Assembly: GCA_009778425.1 (NCBI GenBank)
Contig: WRJU01000234.1
Location: 1-15,107 of the forward strand
DNA length: 15,107 bases
From: Pseudomonadota bacterium
GTDB taxonomy: Bacteria; Pseudomonadota; Gammaproteobacteria; Burkholderiales; Rhodocyclaceae
Direction: 5' to 3'
The notes beneath the pieces are model-generated. The model had not been told where the DNA came from and searched no databases. It saw only the letters and a list, made by a program, of their open reading frames with translations. Of this stretch, positions 8,500 to 15,107 are shown in pieces. Positions within the stretch are counted from its first letter, which is position 1. Each line of letters begins with the position of its first letter. Made by a program: the position numbers and the translations under genes.

Positions 8500-9282
8500 T
8501 CAAAGCTGCGTCAGGCGGCCAAGCATCTGGTCGGAAGTGCTGATGACGCGCGAATTCATTTCGTAGGCGCGCTGCGTGACGATCATGCTCACCAGTTCTT
8601 CGGCCACGTTGATGTTGGAAGATTCGACGTAACGCTGGTTGATGACCCCTGCGGCGTTGCTACCCGGCTGCTGCGGGGTTGCCACGCCGGAAGATGCGGT
8701 CTCCAGAAAGAGGTTCTCGGAGACGGCCTGCAAACCACCCGAATTGATGAACATGGCGACCTGAATGCTTCCGATCTGTACGGGGGTGTTGCTACCGGCT
8801 TGCAGGACGCTCACCACGCCATCCTTGCCCACGGTGATCGAGACCGCGTCGGCGGGAATATTGATGTTGTCGGCAAGCAGGTAGCCGCTGGCCGTCACCA
8901 TGTTGCCCTGGTTGTCGCGCTGGAACGCGCCATCGCGCGTGTAGGCGGTCGTGCCGTCCGGCAAGGTGATCATGAAAAAACCATCGCCTTGAATCATCAG
9001 GTCGAGGTCGCCCCCGGTTTGCTGCGGGGCGCCCTGAGTGAAAATGCGCTCGGTCGCCACCGTCCTCACGCCTGCGCCGATTTGCAGGCCACTGGAAATC
9101 TGCGTCTGCTGCGTTGATTGCGCGCCGGGCTGGCGGATGACCTGATAGAGCAAATCCTCGAAGACCGCGCGCTGGCGCTTGAAACCGTTCGTCGAAACGT
9201 TGGCGAGATTGTTGGCAATCACATCCAGCGAGGTTTGTTGGGCGTCCAGCCCGGTTCGGGCTGTCCAGAGCGAGCGGATCAT
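8500..9282 (-). CDS. flgG: FlgG, distal rod protein
   Basis: A 260-residue rod protein of normal length, secreted by the flagellar export apparatus without a signal peptide. The N-terminal flagellar rod motif includes TSLDVIANNLANVSTNGFKR, the central part has MIQGDGFFMITLPDGTTAYT, and the C-terminal amphipathic helix carries SSNINVAEELVSMIVTQRAYE. These terminal heptad regions form the coiled coil of the rod. FlgG (about 260 residues, NGFKRQRAVFEDLLYQ) is distinguished from the shorter, more diverged FlgF upstream. An AAGGA site precedes the ATG. The gap to flgF is 40 bases. Confidence 0.96.
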   Translation of the reverse strand: MIRSLWTARTGLDAQQTSLDVIANNLANVSTNGFKRQRAVFEDLLYQVIRQPGAQSTQQTQISSGLQIGAGVRTVATERIFTQGAPQQTGGDLDLMIQGDGFFMITLPDGTTAYTRDGAFQRDNQGNMVTASGYLLADNINIPADAVSITVGKDGVVSVLQAGSNTPVQIGSIQVAMFINSGGLQAVSENLFLETASSGVATPQQPGSNAAGVINQRYVESSNINVAEELVSMIVTQRAYEMNSRVISTSDQMLGRLTQL

Positions 9283-9322
9283 GTTGGGGAATCCTTATAT
9301 TTTAGTTATCGATGTTCAGGCG

Positions 9323-10048
9323 TCATCGCGCCGCAATTACCTGCGTCGCGGAGCGGTCGTTCTCCTGCGCGCTGGAGATCATGCGCATCTGCATCTCGAA
9401 CTGACGCGAGAGCGAAATCATTTGCACCATCTGTTCGGCCACGTTGACATTGCTGCTCTCCAGATAGCCGCCGGCAAGCTGCACCGCTTCATCTACCGGA
9501 GCCGCCTGCCCGCCTTGCAGGCGAAAAAAGCCATCTTCGCCGCGCACCAGTTCAGCCTCGGGCGGATTCACCAGTTTCAGGCGCGCAACCTCGTTGGTGA
9601 TGCCGTTCTGTATCGCGGAGACGGTTCCGTCCGCGCCGACGACAATCACGCTCTCTGGCGGGATCGTGATTGGGCCGCCGTCGCCCAATACCGGAAAACC
9701 GGCGTGGGTTTGCAGCACGCCATTGGAGGAAACTTCCAGTGAACCGTCGCGGGTATAGGCTTCGCCGCCCGCAGTCTGGACGGCCAGCCAGCCCTTGCCT
9801 TTCACGGCCACATCGAACGGATTGCCGGAAAACTTCAGCGGCCCCGGCGTAAAGTCCGTGGCGATGCTCGCGTCGACCACAAAGGCGCGGGAGTGCATGG
9901 CATGGGTCTGCACTTCCACCGCGCGCATCTTGTGCATCTCGGTGCGAAAGCCGGTGGAGTCGACATTGGCGAGATTGTGAGCCACCGCCGCCTGCTGCCC
10001 GAGGGTGCTCTTCGCGCCAGTCATTGCCGTGTAAATCACGCGATCCAT
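9323..10048 (-). CDS. flgF: FlgF, proximal rod protein
   Basis: A 241-residue rod protein. It begins MDRVIYTAMTGAKSTLGQQ, typical of FlgF, followed by the rod signature AVAHNLANVDSTGFRTEM. The middle contains FDVAVKGKGWLAVQT and the C-terminus has ESSNVNVAEQMVQMISLSRQ. FlgF sits between the FlgB/FlgC part and FlgG in the rod. GGAGG lies 7 bases before the ATG. The gap to flgE is 73 bases and shows no convincing promoter, so it is expected to be cotranscribed from the flgB promoter. Confidence 0.95.
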   Translation of the reverse strand: MDRVIYTAMTGAKSTLGQQAAVAHNLANVDSTGFRTEMHKMRAVEVQTHAMHSRAFVVDASIATDFTPGPLKFSGNPFDVAVKGKGWLAVQTAGGEAYTRDGSLEVSSNGVLQTHAGFPVLGDGGPITIPPESVIVVGADGTVSAIQNGITNEVARLKLVNPPEAELVRGEDGFFRLQGGQAAPVDEAVQLAGGYLESSNVNVAEQMVQMISLSRQFEMQMRMISSAQENDRSATQVIAAR

Positions 10049-10121
10049 GATGTTGCCTCCCGGCGAGCCGTCCCATGCAAGGAAAACCCGCCGTTTTTGT
10101 TTCTACTGGTTCAGGGCACGG

Positions 10122-11351
10122 TCAACGCAGATTCACCAGCGTCTGCATGATCTGATCCTGGGTGCGGATCGTCTGCGCGTTGGCCTGGTAATTGCGCTGC
10201 TGGATAATCATGTTCACCAGTTCCTGCGTCAGATCGACGTTCGACTCCTCGACTTGCCCGCCGGAAATCAAACCGTTCAGCCCCGAACGTGGCCGACCGA
10301 CAATCGGCGGGCCGGATTCGGGCGACTCGACCCACAAGTTGTCCCCCACGCGAGTCAAGCCCTGGTTGCTGCGGAAGGTCGCCAGCATTACTTGACCCAG
10401 GTTCTTGGCCTGTCCGTTGGTATAGCGCCCCTGGATGATACCGTCCTGGTTGACCACGATCCCCGCAATCCGCCCCATCGTGTAACCGTCCTGCGCGAGA
10501 TCGTTGATCGCCGATTTCGATCCGTACTGGTTCAGATTGGTGAGGTCGATAGTGATGTTCATCGTCGCCGCGCTGTTGGTGAGCGCGGCGGTATAGGGAA
10601 TCTGCACGGGCGTGGCGACGGGCTTCCCGTATGCGTCAAAATTCAGAGCCGTTGCGGGGGACAAGGTCGTGGCGTCGTTGTCCAGCATCGCATACGCATC
10701 CCAAGCCCCTGGAGCCGTTTTCACAAAATAAACCGCAAGCATATGCTGCCCGCCAAGGCTGTCGAATACGCCGACGGGGTGCATGAAATTATAAGAATCG
10801 AGGTCGGTCGGATCGAACGGCGCATGAAGGGGAAGATCGTCGTCCGCGTCGAGATTGCCGGAGCGAATATCCACGCTCGCAGTCGCTTTGGGGGCGCAAT
10901 CTTCCTGCGATACGAAAAGCGGCTCGATAATGCCCCCGGAAGTCGGCAAAAAACCATTGTCATCCGCCTTGACGCCCATCACTTTCTCGCCCAGCGGCGT
11001 GACGACGTAACCATCTTTATTGATGTCGAACTGCCCGTTGCGGGAGTAGGCCGTCGTCCCATCGAAACGCTGGATGATGTAGAAGCCGTTGCCGATGATG
11101 GCCATATCCAGCGGGTTGTTGGTCGTGGTCGGTATGCCGTCGATGAAACTCTGATAGACCGCCGTAATCTTGCTGCCGTAGCCGATCTGAATGGCCGAAC
11201 TCACCCCGGTGAGCGAACCGGCATACACATCGGCAAAAACGGCGTTGGAGGCTTTGAACCCCACGGTACTGGTATTGGCGATGTTATTGGAGATGACATC
11301 GAGCGCGCGGGAGGAGGTGTTCAGCCCACTCAAGCCTTGTGAAAATCCCAT
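10122..11351 (-). CDS. flgE: FlgE, flagellar hook protein
   Basis: A 409-residue hook subunit, in the usual size range for proteobacteria. The N-terminus MGFSQGLSGLNTSSRALDVI and the rod/hook motif SNNIANTSTVGFKASNAVFA are diagnostic, as are AIIGNGFYIIQ and the C-terminal ESNVDLTQELVNMIIQQRNY ending in QTLVNLR. The variable middle (about 150-290) forms the hook surface. It is polymerised under the FlgD cap, and flgD lies directly upstream (15 bases). AGGAG is 7 bases before the ATG. Confidence 0.96.
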   Translation of the reverse strand: MGFSQGLSGLNTSSRALDVISNNIANTSTVGFKASNAVFADVYAGSLTGVSSAIQIGYGSKITAVYQSFIDGIPTTTNNPLDMAIIGNGFYIIQRFDGTTAYSRNGQFDINKDGYVVTPLGEKVMGVKADDNGFLPTSGGIIEPLFVSQEDCAPKATASVDIRSGNLDADDDLPLHAPFDPTDLDSYNFMHPVGVFDSLGGQHMLAVYFVKTAPGAWDAYAMLDNDATTLSPATALNFDAYGKPVATPVQIPYTAALTNSAATMNITIDLTNLNQYGSKSAINDLAQDGYTMGRIAGIVVNQDGIIQGRYTNGQAKNLGQVMLATFRSNQGLTRVGDNLWVESPESGPPIVGRPRSGLNGLISGGQVEESNVDLTQELVNMIIQQRNYQANAQTIRTQDQIMQTLVNLR

Positions 11352-11366
11352 GATGTTTCTCCTGTT

Positions 11367-12026
11367 TCAAAGAACCTGTTTAATGTCGTCGAGCTTGAAG
11401 ATGCCCAGCCCGCCAACCTGTAAATCCGCTCCGTTTGAGCCGCGTATCACGCTCGTCACCGGGCCGAACTGCAATGCGCTGACGCCAACCGAGGCGCCAT
11501 CCTGGCTTGCGGACACGCTCACGGTGTACATACCTTGCGCGGCCTCGCTGCCATCCTCGGCCAGCCCGTCCCAGAGATAGTTGTGGCTGCCCGCATCCAC
11601 GTCACTGAATTCGAGCTTCGTCACCACATTCCCACTGGAGTCGTAGACCGTCACCGTGACCCTGTCAGCCGGTGCGCTCAGATCGAAGCCGCCAATCGCG
11701 CCAGCCTCGGTCAATCCAAGTCCCTTGCCAGCGACCAGTACGCCATGCCCGATCAGCGCCGTGTTATCCGCAAGCTGCTGGGAATTCATCAATGATTCCA
11801 CCAGCTTGTTGAGGCGCTCGATGCCGTCGACCGTGCTCATCTGCGCCAACTGCATCGTCAAATCCGCGTTATCCAGCGGATTCATAGGGTCCTGGTTGCG
11901 CAACTGTGTTGTGAGCAGCGTGAGAAAACGGTTCTGCTCGTCCTGCATCAACGATTTCTGGATCGGCTCACTGCGAGCCAGCCCGGACAGGACATTGGAT
12001 ACCGTGCTATCGGTGGTGACACTCAT
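11367..12026 (-). CDS. flgD: FlgD, hook-capping (scaffold) protein
   Basis: A 219-residue hook cap. Residues 34-50 read FLTLLTTQLRNQDPMNP, the strongest FlgD signature, followed by LDNADLTMQLAQMSTVDGIE. The C-terminal half has the FlgD Ig-like/Tudor-like features, with VTVYDSSGNVV and HNYLWDGLAEDGSEAAQGMY. It promotes FlgE polymerisation and leaves when the hook is complete. AGGAG lies 7 bases before the ATG. It is 44 bases behind flgC and 15 before flgE. Confidence 0.96.
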   Translation of the reverse strand: MSVTTDSTVSNVLSGLARSEPIQKSLMQDEQNRFLTLLTTQLRNQDPMNPLDNADLTMQLAQMSTVDGIERLNKLVESLMNSQQLADNTALIGHGVLVAGKGLGLTEAGAIGGFDLSAPADRVTVTVYDSSGNVVTKLEFSDVDAGSHNYLWDGLAEDGSEAAQGMYTVSVSASQDGASVGVSALQFGPVTSVIRGSNGADLQVGGLGIFKLDDIKQVL

Positions 12027-12070
12027 TTTCGTACTCCTGCTTGAACCGGCGCTTCCACCGGCTCGGTCAT

Positions 12071-12499
12071 TTATTGACCGATCTGCAAGGTACGCTGGAG
12101 CAAGGTTCGTGCCGTGTTCATTACCTCGGCGTTGTTCTGGTACGAACGCGAGGTGGAGATCATGTTGACCATCTCCTCGACCACGTTGACATTGGGCATC
12201 TCGACATAGCCCTCGGCATTGGCGGCGGGGCTGTTCGGCTCATAGACCAGCCGCATCGGCGCGGCGCTTTTGACGATCTGCGTCACCACCACGCCCGCTG
12301 AAGCCGGACCCGCCCCCGGCAATTGCCGGGCGGCAAAAACGACCTGTTTTGCGCGGTAAGCTTGGCCGTTTTCGCTCGTTACGCTATCGGCGTTGGCAAG
12401 GTTGGAGGCCGTCGTATTCAGCCGCATCGACTGCGCCGTAAGCGCCGAACCGGCAATACCGAGTACGTTGAGCATATTGCCGTCCATTGCCGTCCCCAT
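12071..12499 (-). CDS. flgC: FlgC, proximal rod protein
   Basis: A 142-residue rod protein. The core starts MLNVLGIAGSALTAQSMRLN and continues with TTASNLANADSVTSENGQAY, typical of FlgC, and the C-terminus has MPNVNVVEEMVNMISTSRSY. The ATG at 12499 is chosen because AAGG lies 7 bases upstream. In-frame ATGs at 12487 and 12475 would give the more usual short FlgC N-terminus, so the first 8 residues are uncertain. The gap to flgB is 51 bases. Confidence 0.94.
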   Translation of the reverse strand: MGTAMDGNMLNVLGIAGSALTAQSMRLNTTASNLANADSVTSENGQAYRAKQVVFAARQLPGAGPASAGVVVTQIVKSAAPMRLVYEPNSPAANAEGYVEMPNVNVVEEMVNMISTSRSYQNNAEVMNTARTLLQRTLQIGQ

Positions 12500-12550
12500 A
12501 ACGCGGCCTTAAACGGCGATCGGCGCGCGGCAGGCGCGGCCTTGGGTCCG

Positions 12551-12961
12551 TTACTGGCCGGTAATGGCCGTCTGCATCGAGCGCAGCAGGCCGTTGATGA
12601 AAGTGATACTGGCTTCGTAATGCACCGAGTTTTCAGCAAAAGCGGCGCGTTCCATATCCATATCCACGGTGTTGCCATCTACCGCCGATTGCCATTCCGC
12701 GCGATAACGCGTAAAAGTTTCCGGCGAAAATTCCGCTTTGCCGCCCAGATGCCGTGCATTGGTTTTCATCAGCGGCAACGCTTGCCCCCACTGCCCCCGA
12801 CCCAATGCCGCATCCAGCGCGTCGTGGAATACAATATCGCGCGCCTTGAAATTCGGTGTGTCGGAATTGGCAATGTTCGAGGCCAACAACTGTTGCCGGT
12901 ACGCCTGAAGATTCAGCGCCGTTTGATGAACCTGCAAATCCTTATCGAGCAAATTTTTCAT
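12551..12961 (-). CDS. flgB: FlgB, proximal rod protein, first gene of the operon
   Basis: A 136-residue rod protein. It contains LNLQAYRQQLLASNIANSDT followed by PNFKARDIVF, the FlgB signature, and ends with the helix that carries FINGLLRSMQTAITGQ. The start at 12961 (MKNLLDKDLQVHQ) is preferred over an ATG at 12973, which has GAGG 7 bases upstream. The sigma-54 promoter at 12989-13004 places the transcript start near 12979, so that GAGG (12981-12984) would not be in the mRNA, while GGGGGAGA is present before the second ATG. It begins the flgBCDEFGHIJ operon. Confidence 0.93.
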   Translation of the reverse strand: MKNLLDKDLQVHQTALNLQAYRQQLLASNIANSDTPNFKARDIVFHDALDAALGRGQWGQALPLMKTNARHLGGKAEFSPETFTRYRAEWQSAVDGNTVDMDMERAAFAENSVHYEASITFINGLLRSMQTAITGQ

Positions 12962-12988
12962 TGTCTCCCCCATGCCCTGACCTCACAT

Positions 12989-13004
12989 TGCAGTTTTCGT
13001 GCCA
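12989..13004 (-). promoter_or_regulatory. Sigma-54 (RpoN) promoter for the flgB operon
   Basis: Minus strand TGGCACGAAAACTGCA matches the -24/-12 consensus TGGCACG-N4-TTGCA with one change. GG (13003-13002) and GC (12991-12990) are separated by exactly ten bases. It lies directly before flgB and predicts a start of transcription near 12979. An enhancer-binding activator of the FlrC/FleQ type would be needed, but none is in the window. Confidence 0.82.
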
Positions 13005-13210
13005 GTTTTTTCTGTGAGGCACTTTTTGCCACCATGACGGCGATGATACGCCCATTATTCATGGTGTGTTACCCGGATAAGACAGGTAAATCAGTATCAG
13101 TTTATTAAAATAGAACATGCAAAAACACGTTGCGGCACGGCAGAAATTTCCGCATGGAAAGCGATATTCTTGCCGTATCAGCAAAATATAACTTGCTGTA
13201 TTGAACACGG

Positions 13211-13329
13211 GTCTCGCGCAATCTCCGCCATTTATGGCGGAGTCAAGCGAGACAAAGCATAACTGGGAGTTTGAGGCTCCCCAAGACCGTATCGAGGAAT
13301 CCCCTGCCTTTCAGGCAGGGGTGACTCAA
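13211..13329 (+). mobile_element. Orphan right end of an IS200/IS605-family element, omega-RNA-like
   Basis: Three hairpins follow one another. The first is compound: outer stem 13211-13217 with 13247-13253, inner stem 13223-13230 with 13235-13242. The second is 13265-13269 with 13277-13281. The last is a 9-base-pair hairpin with a 3-base loop (13301-13321). It is preceded by GAAT and followed by TGACTCAA. A terminal C/G-rich hairpin closely followed by TCAA is how the right ends of IS200/IS605 elements finish, and in TnpB-bearing members this part is the scaffold of the omega RNA, with the guide beginning right after TCAA (13330 onward). No tnpA or tnpB and no left end are visible here, so it is a relic or a non-autonomous copy. 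Confidence 0.62.
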
Positions 13330-13349
13330 ATATATACAAATACCAGAAC

Positions 13350-13365
13350 TGGCACGAATATCACA
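13350..13365 (+). promoter_or_regulatory. Weak sigma-54 promoter candidate for flgA
   Basis: TGGCACGAATATCACA has a perfect -24 part and shares the 12-mer AACTGGCACGAA with the flgB promoter, but the -12 GC is replaced by AC (13363-13364). It sits about 115 bases before flgA and 20 bases beyond the IS relic. It may be a weak promoter or a decayed one. Confidence 0.4.
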
Positions 13366-13479
13366 GAAGCTCCCGATTCGCACGGCTCTTGCAAGCGCTC
13401 ATCGGTCGTGTTGCAATTCCGTCCAGACATGCTTTCATTCATTTTTGCCGCAAATCTCGTCCATGCAGGACAAAACAAA

Positions 13480-14172
13480 ATGATCGGCCATCCCGTAAAC
13501 CTCATCATGGTTTCCGCCCTATTCTTTGCTGCGGCCAGCGCTATCGCACAGCAAACATCCGCCCCGGTCGAAGCGGCAGCCCGTGCGCTCATTGAAGAAA
13601 AGACGCGGGGGCTTTCCGGCGAAATCGGCATCGAAATCAGCCCGCTCGACCCCGGCAACCGTTTGCCGCCCTGCCCTGTGCCGATTGCCTTTCTGCCCGG
13701 CCCGGCCCGCGCCTGGGGCGCGTTCAGCGTTGGCGTGCGTTGCGAATCTCCGGCGGCCTGGACGGTCTATCTTCAGGCGCGCGTAAAAGTCGTCGATGCC
13801 TACCTCGTTGCCGCCCGCCCCCTGCCCGCCGGACAAACCCTCGGCCCTGCCGACCTTGAACACCGGCGCGGAGATATTGCCGCCCTGCCTGACGATGTGC
13901 TCACCGATGCCAGCCTGGCCACGGGACGCCCCACCCGGCGCTCGCTCGCCCAGGGCACACCCCTCCAGGCCCGCATGCTGCGTACACCGGAAGCCGTGCG
14001 GCAAGGCAGCAAAGTCACCGTTTTCAGCCAGGGCGCAGCCTTCCGGGTTTCCAATACCGGACGCGCCCTCAATTCCGCCGCGCCGGGCGAAACGGTTCGG
14101 GTACGTCTGCCGAACAATCAAGTCGTTACCGGCACGGCGCTCCATGATGGGACTATAGAGATCAACCCATAA
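13480..14172 (+). CDS. flgA: FlgA, P-ring assembly chaperone
   Basis: A 230-residue periplasmic protein that helps FlgI assemble into the P ring. The ATG at 13480 has AGGA 9 bases upstream and opens a Sec signal peptide (hydrophobic VNLIMVSALFFAAASAIA, likely cleaved before QQ). The C-terminal SAF-type domain, from about residue 105, contains YLVAARPLPAGQTLGPADLE and ATGRPTRRSLAQGTPL, and the tail reads VTVFSQGAAFRVSNTGRALN, all typical of FlgA. The frame is open back to 13201, but the extra upstream sequence runs through the IS relic and lacks a ribosome site, so it is not counted. It is transcribed away from the flgB operon and followed by flgM. Confidence 0.92.
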   Translation: MIGHPVNLIMVSALFFAAASAIAQQTSAPVEAAARALIEEKTRGLSGEIGIEISPLDPGNRLPPCPVPIAFLPGPARAWGAFSVGVRCESPAAWTVYLQARVKVVDAYLVAARPLPAGQTLGPADLEHRRGDIAALPDDVLTDASLATGRPTRRSLAQGTPLQARMLRTPEAVRQGSKVTVFSQGAAFRVSNTGRALNSAAPGETVRVRLPNNQVVTGTALHDGTIEINP

Positions 14173-14240
14173 CGTCTTCCCGGCGTCGCGCGGCAATACT
14201 CCTCTTTGAGCCTTGCCAAAGGTATTTTTCTAAAATCTGC

Positions 14241-14267
14241 TAAAGTTCCGTGATGCCATGCCGTAGC
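14241..14267 (+). promoter_or_regulatory. Sigma-28 (FliA)-like promoter for flgM
   Basis: TAAAGTTC (14241-14248), an 11-base spacer and GCCGTAGC (14260-14267) resemble the enterobacterial consensus TAAAGTTT-N11-GCCGATAA. The -35 part matches 7 of 8 and the spacing is exact, but the second half of the -10 part deviates. Its place 53 bases before flgM fits sigma-28 control of its own anti-sigma factor. Confidence 0.55.
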
Positions 14268-14319
14268 AAACAAGCAGAAGCCTTCAAAGCGCAGGCCCTT
14301 ATTTCCCGGAGTTCCCACA

Positions 14320-14619
14320 ATGAAAGTCGAAAGCCTTGGCAAACCTATCGGCCCACCTCCCACCACTGAAGCACGGCTACGCCCAAGCTCCGCGCCCATT
14401 GCAAACAACGGGGAACAGGTGCAATTATCGTCACTCGCTTCCACCCTGCAAAAAGCCGAGGCTGCCTTGGCGGAAACACCGACGGTAGATCGCGCTCGCG
14501 TCGAAGAAATCAAGCAAGCCATCCGCGAAGGCCGTTTCAAGGTTGACGCCAACCGTATTGCTGACGGACTCATTGACGAAGTCCGGCAGATGTTCGACTC
14601 GAAAGTCGGGCGCGGCTGA
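14320..14619 (+). CDS. flgM: FlgM, anti-sigma-28 factor
   Basis: A 99-residue protein, normal for the family. The N-terminal half is Pro/Ser/Ala-rich and probably unfolded. The C-terminal half is the sigma-28-binding part, with VQLSSLASTLQKAEAAL, then VEEIKQAIREGRFKVDANRI and ADGLIDEVRQM. FlgM binds FliA in the cytoplasm until the hook is finished and it is exported through the flagellum. GGAG at 14308-14311 lies 8 bases before the ATG. It lies between flgA and flgN and is bounded by its own promoter candidate and a hairpin terminator, so it can be expressed separately from both. Confidence 0.93.
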   Translation: MKVESLGKPIGPPPTTEARLRPSSAPIANNGEQVQLSSLASTLQKAEAALAETPTVDRARVEEIKQAIREGRFKVDANRIADGLIDEVRQMFDSKVGRG

Positions 14620-14641
14620 TAAAAAATAAACCACGTCCGGC

Positions 14642-14690
14642 GGCGGGGATTGCGAGCCAATAACGCAATCTCCGCCAATTTTATGTCTTT
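14642..14690 (+). terminator. Hairpin terminator after flgM
   Basis: A 13-base-pair stem (14642-14654 with 14664-14676, one G-U pair) with a 9-base loop is followed by AATTTTATGTCTTTT. It lies 22 bases after the flgM stop and before the flgN promoter, so it probably ends the flgM transcript. The T tract is interrupted, so termination may be incomplete. Its right arm shares a 14-mer with the relic upstream of flgA. Confidence 0.65.
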
Positions 14691-14714
14691 TACATCCAGC
14701 TGCAACGGAAATCA

Positions 14715-14730
14715 TGGCACGAAGAATGCT
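14715..14730 (+). promoter_or_regulatory. Sigma-54 (RpoN) promoter for flgN
   Basis: TGGCACGAAGAATGCT has a perfect -24 part, and GG (14716-14717) and GC (14728-14729) are exactly ten bases apart. The predicted transcript start is near 14741, about 28 bases before the flgN ATG. Confidence 0.78.
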
Positions 14731-14768
14731 TGGGTGAACCTGTCTCAACACCTGTTTTCAGTACGGCC

Positions 14769-15107
14769 ATGCACAACACTCCCAACCCCCAGGAACTTCA
14801 GCGCATCGCTCTTCTGCTCGAAGCCGAATCCAGCCAACTCAAAAAATTCCTCGATTTGCTCGAACGCGAAGAAACCGTGCTCATCTCCGGAGACACGGAC
14901 GGTCTCTCCTCGATCACGAAGGAAAAAAACGAGCGTTACCGCCAGTTGCAACACCTGCATGACGACCGTTCCATGCTGACAGCCCGTTTCGGCCACGGCG
15001 ACGCCGCAATGCGCTCCGTCTGCGCCAAATTGCCCAAGGCGCTTGCGCGATGGGACGAAGTGCTCTCGCTCGCCGCGCGCGCGCAGGAACGCAACCGCGT
15101 CAACGGC
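14769..15107 (+). CDS. flgN: FlgN, export chaperone for FlgK/FlgL (3' end outside window)
   Basis: The first 113 residues are present without a stop; the gene runs off the window. It begins MHNTPNPQELQRIALLLEAE and is almost wholly helical with heptad-like Leu spacing (LKKFLDLLEREE), as expected for the coiled-coil chaperone FlgN. Position after flgM supports this, since flgM-flgN is a conserved pair. FlgN binds FlgK and FlgL in the cytoplasm and passes them to the export apparatus. The ATG at 14769 has no clear ribosome site, but the sigma-54 promoter at 14715-14730 excludes an in-frame TTG at 14730. Confidence 0.85.
   Translation, partial: MHNTPNPQELQRIALLLEAESSQLKKFLDLLEREETVLISGDTDGLSSITKEKNERYRQLQHLHDDRSMLTARFGHGDAAMRSVCAKLPKALARWDEVLSLAARAQERNRVNG

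Larger units (their letters stand above)
12962..13479. other. Divergent flgB-flgA intergenic region
   Basis: This 518-base stretch holds the flgB promoter near its left end, an AT-rich segment without a recognisable gene (about 13020-13200), the IS200/IS605-like relic (13211-13329), and the weak flgA promoter candidate (13350-13365). The plus-strand frame from 13201 into flgA is open but has no ribosome site at its beginning. I see no complete gene, no transposase and no tnpB fragment. AT-rich stretches around 13100-13120 could hide a sigma-70 promoter, but none is convincing. Confidence 0.7.

Noticed and set aside
10047..11342. Plus-strand 431-residue frame antisense to flgE
   Set aside because: It is a shadow of flgE, with Arg/Val/Asp-rich composition from reversed third-position GC bias.
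13021..13200. Possible remnant of a tnpB or tnpA gene before the IS right end
   Set aside because: No frame there shows TnpB zinc-finger or RuvC motifs, nor a Y1 transposase motif; the frames are short and broken.
13201..13479. N-terminal extension of flgA by 93 residues from a TTG start
   Set aside because: It passes through the hairpin-rich IS relic, has no ribosome site, and would bury the clear signal peptide inside the protein.
14641..14676. Hairpin considered as an IS end or attachment site
   Set aside because: Its place just after flgM and the T-rich tail fit a terminator better; no second end or duplicated target is visible.

Overview
The window comes from a Gram-negative, flagellated proteobacterium, most likely a betaproteobacterium. 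It encodes P-ring and L-ring proteins, a two-domain FlgJ, moderately GC-rich DNA, and sigma-54-type promoters in front of flagellar genes. The species cannot be named from sequence alone.

Layout. Positions 1-76 are a tRNA-Met (its first base lies just outside the window) followed by a strong terminator. Positions 154-5622 (minus) hold one very large gene for a superfamily 1 helicase with a DUF4011-type region and a C-terminal Vsr-like nuclease fold, a composition known from antiphage defence proteins. Positions 5635-12961 (minus) are the basal-body/hook operon, transcribed in the order flgB-C-D-E-F-G-H-I-J, with the helicase gene 12 bases behind flgJ, where flgK would normally be expected. 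Positions 12962-13479 are a long divergent intergenic region. It carries a good sigma-54 promoter for flgB, a weaker one for flgA, and a structured 120-base relic that looks like the right end (omega-RNA-like part) of an IS200/IS605-family element. Positions 13480-15107 (plus) carry flgA, flgM and the start of flgN, with a sigma-28-like promoter before flgM, a hairpin terminator after it, and a sigma-54 promoter before flgN.

How the genes work together. FlgB, FlgC, FlgF and FlgG form the rod; FlgJ caps it and cuts peptidoglycan. FlgI (P ring, assembled with the chaperone FlgA) and FlgH (L ring) form the bushing. FlgD caps the growing hook made of FlgE. FlgM holds sigma-28 until the hook is finished, and FlgN is a chaperone for the hook-filament junction proteins FlgK and FlgL, neither of which is encoded here. 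The promoters fit a cascade in which sigma-54 drives middle genes (flgB operon, flgN, perhaps flgA) and sigma-28 drives flgM.

The two most unusual things are the defence-type helicase/nuclease at the tail of the flagellar operon and the orphan IS200/IS605 right end between flgB and flgA.
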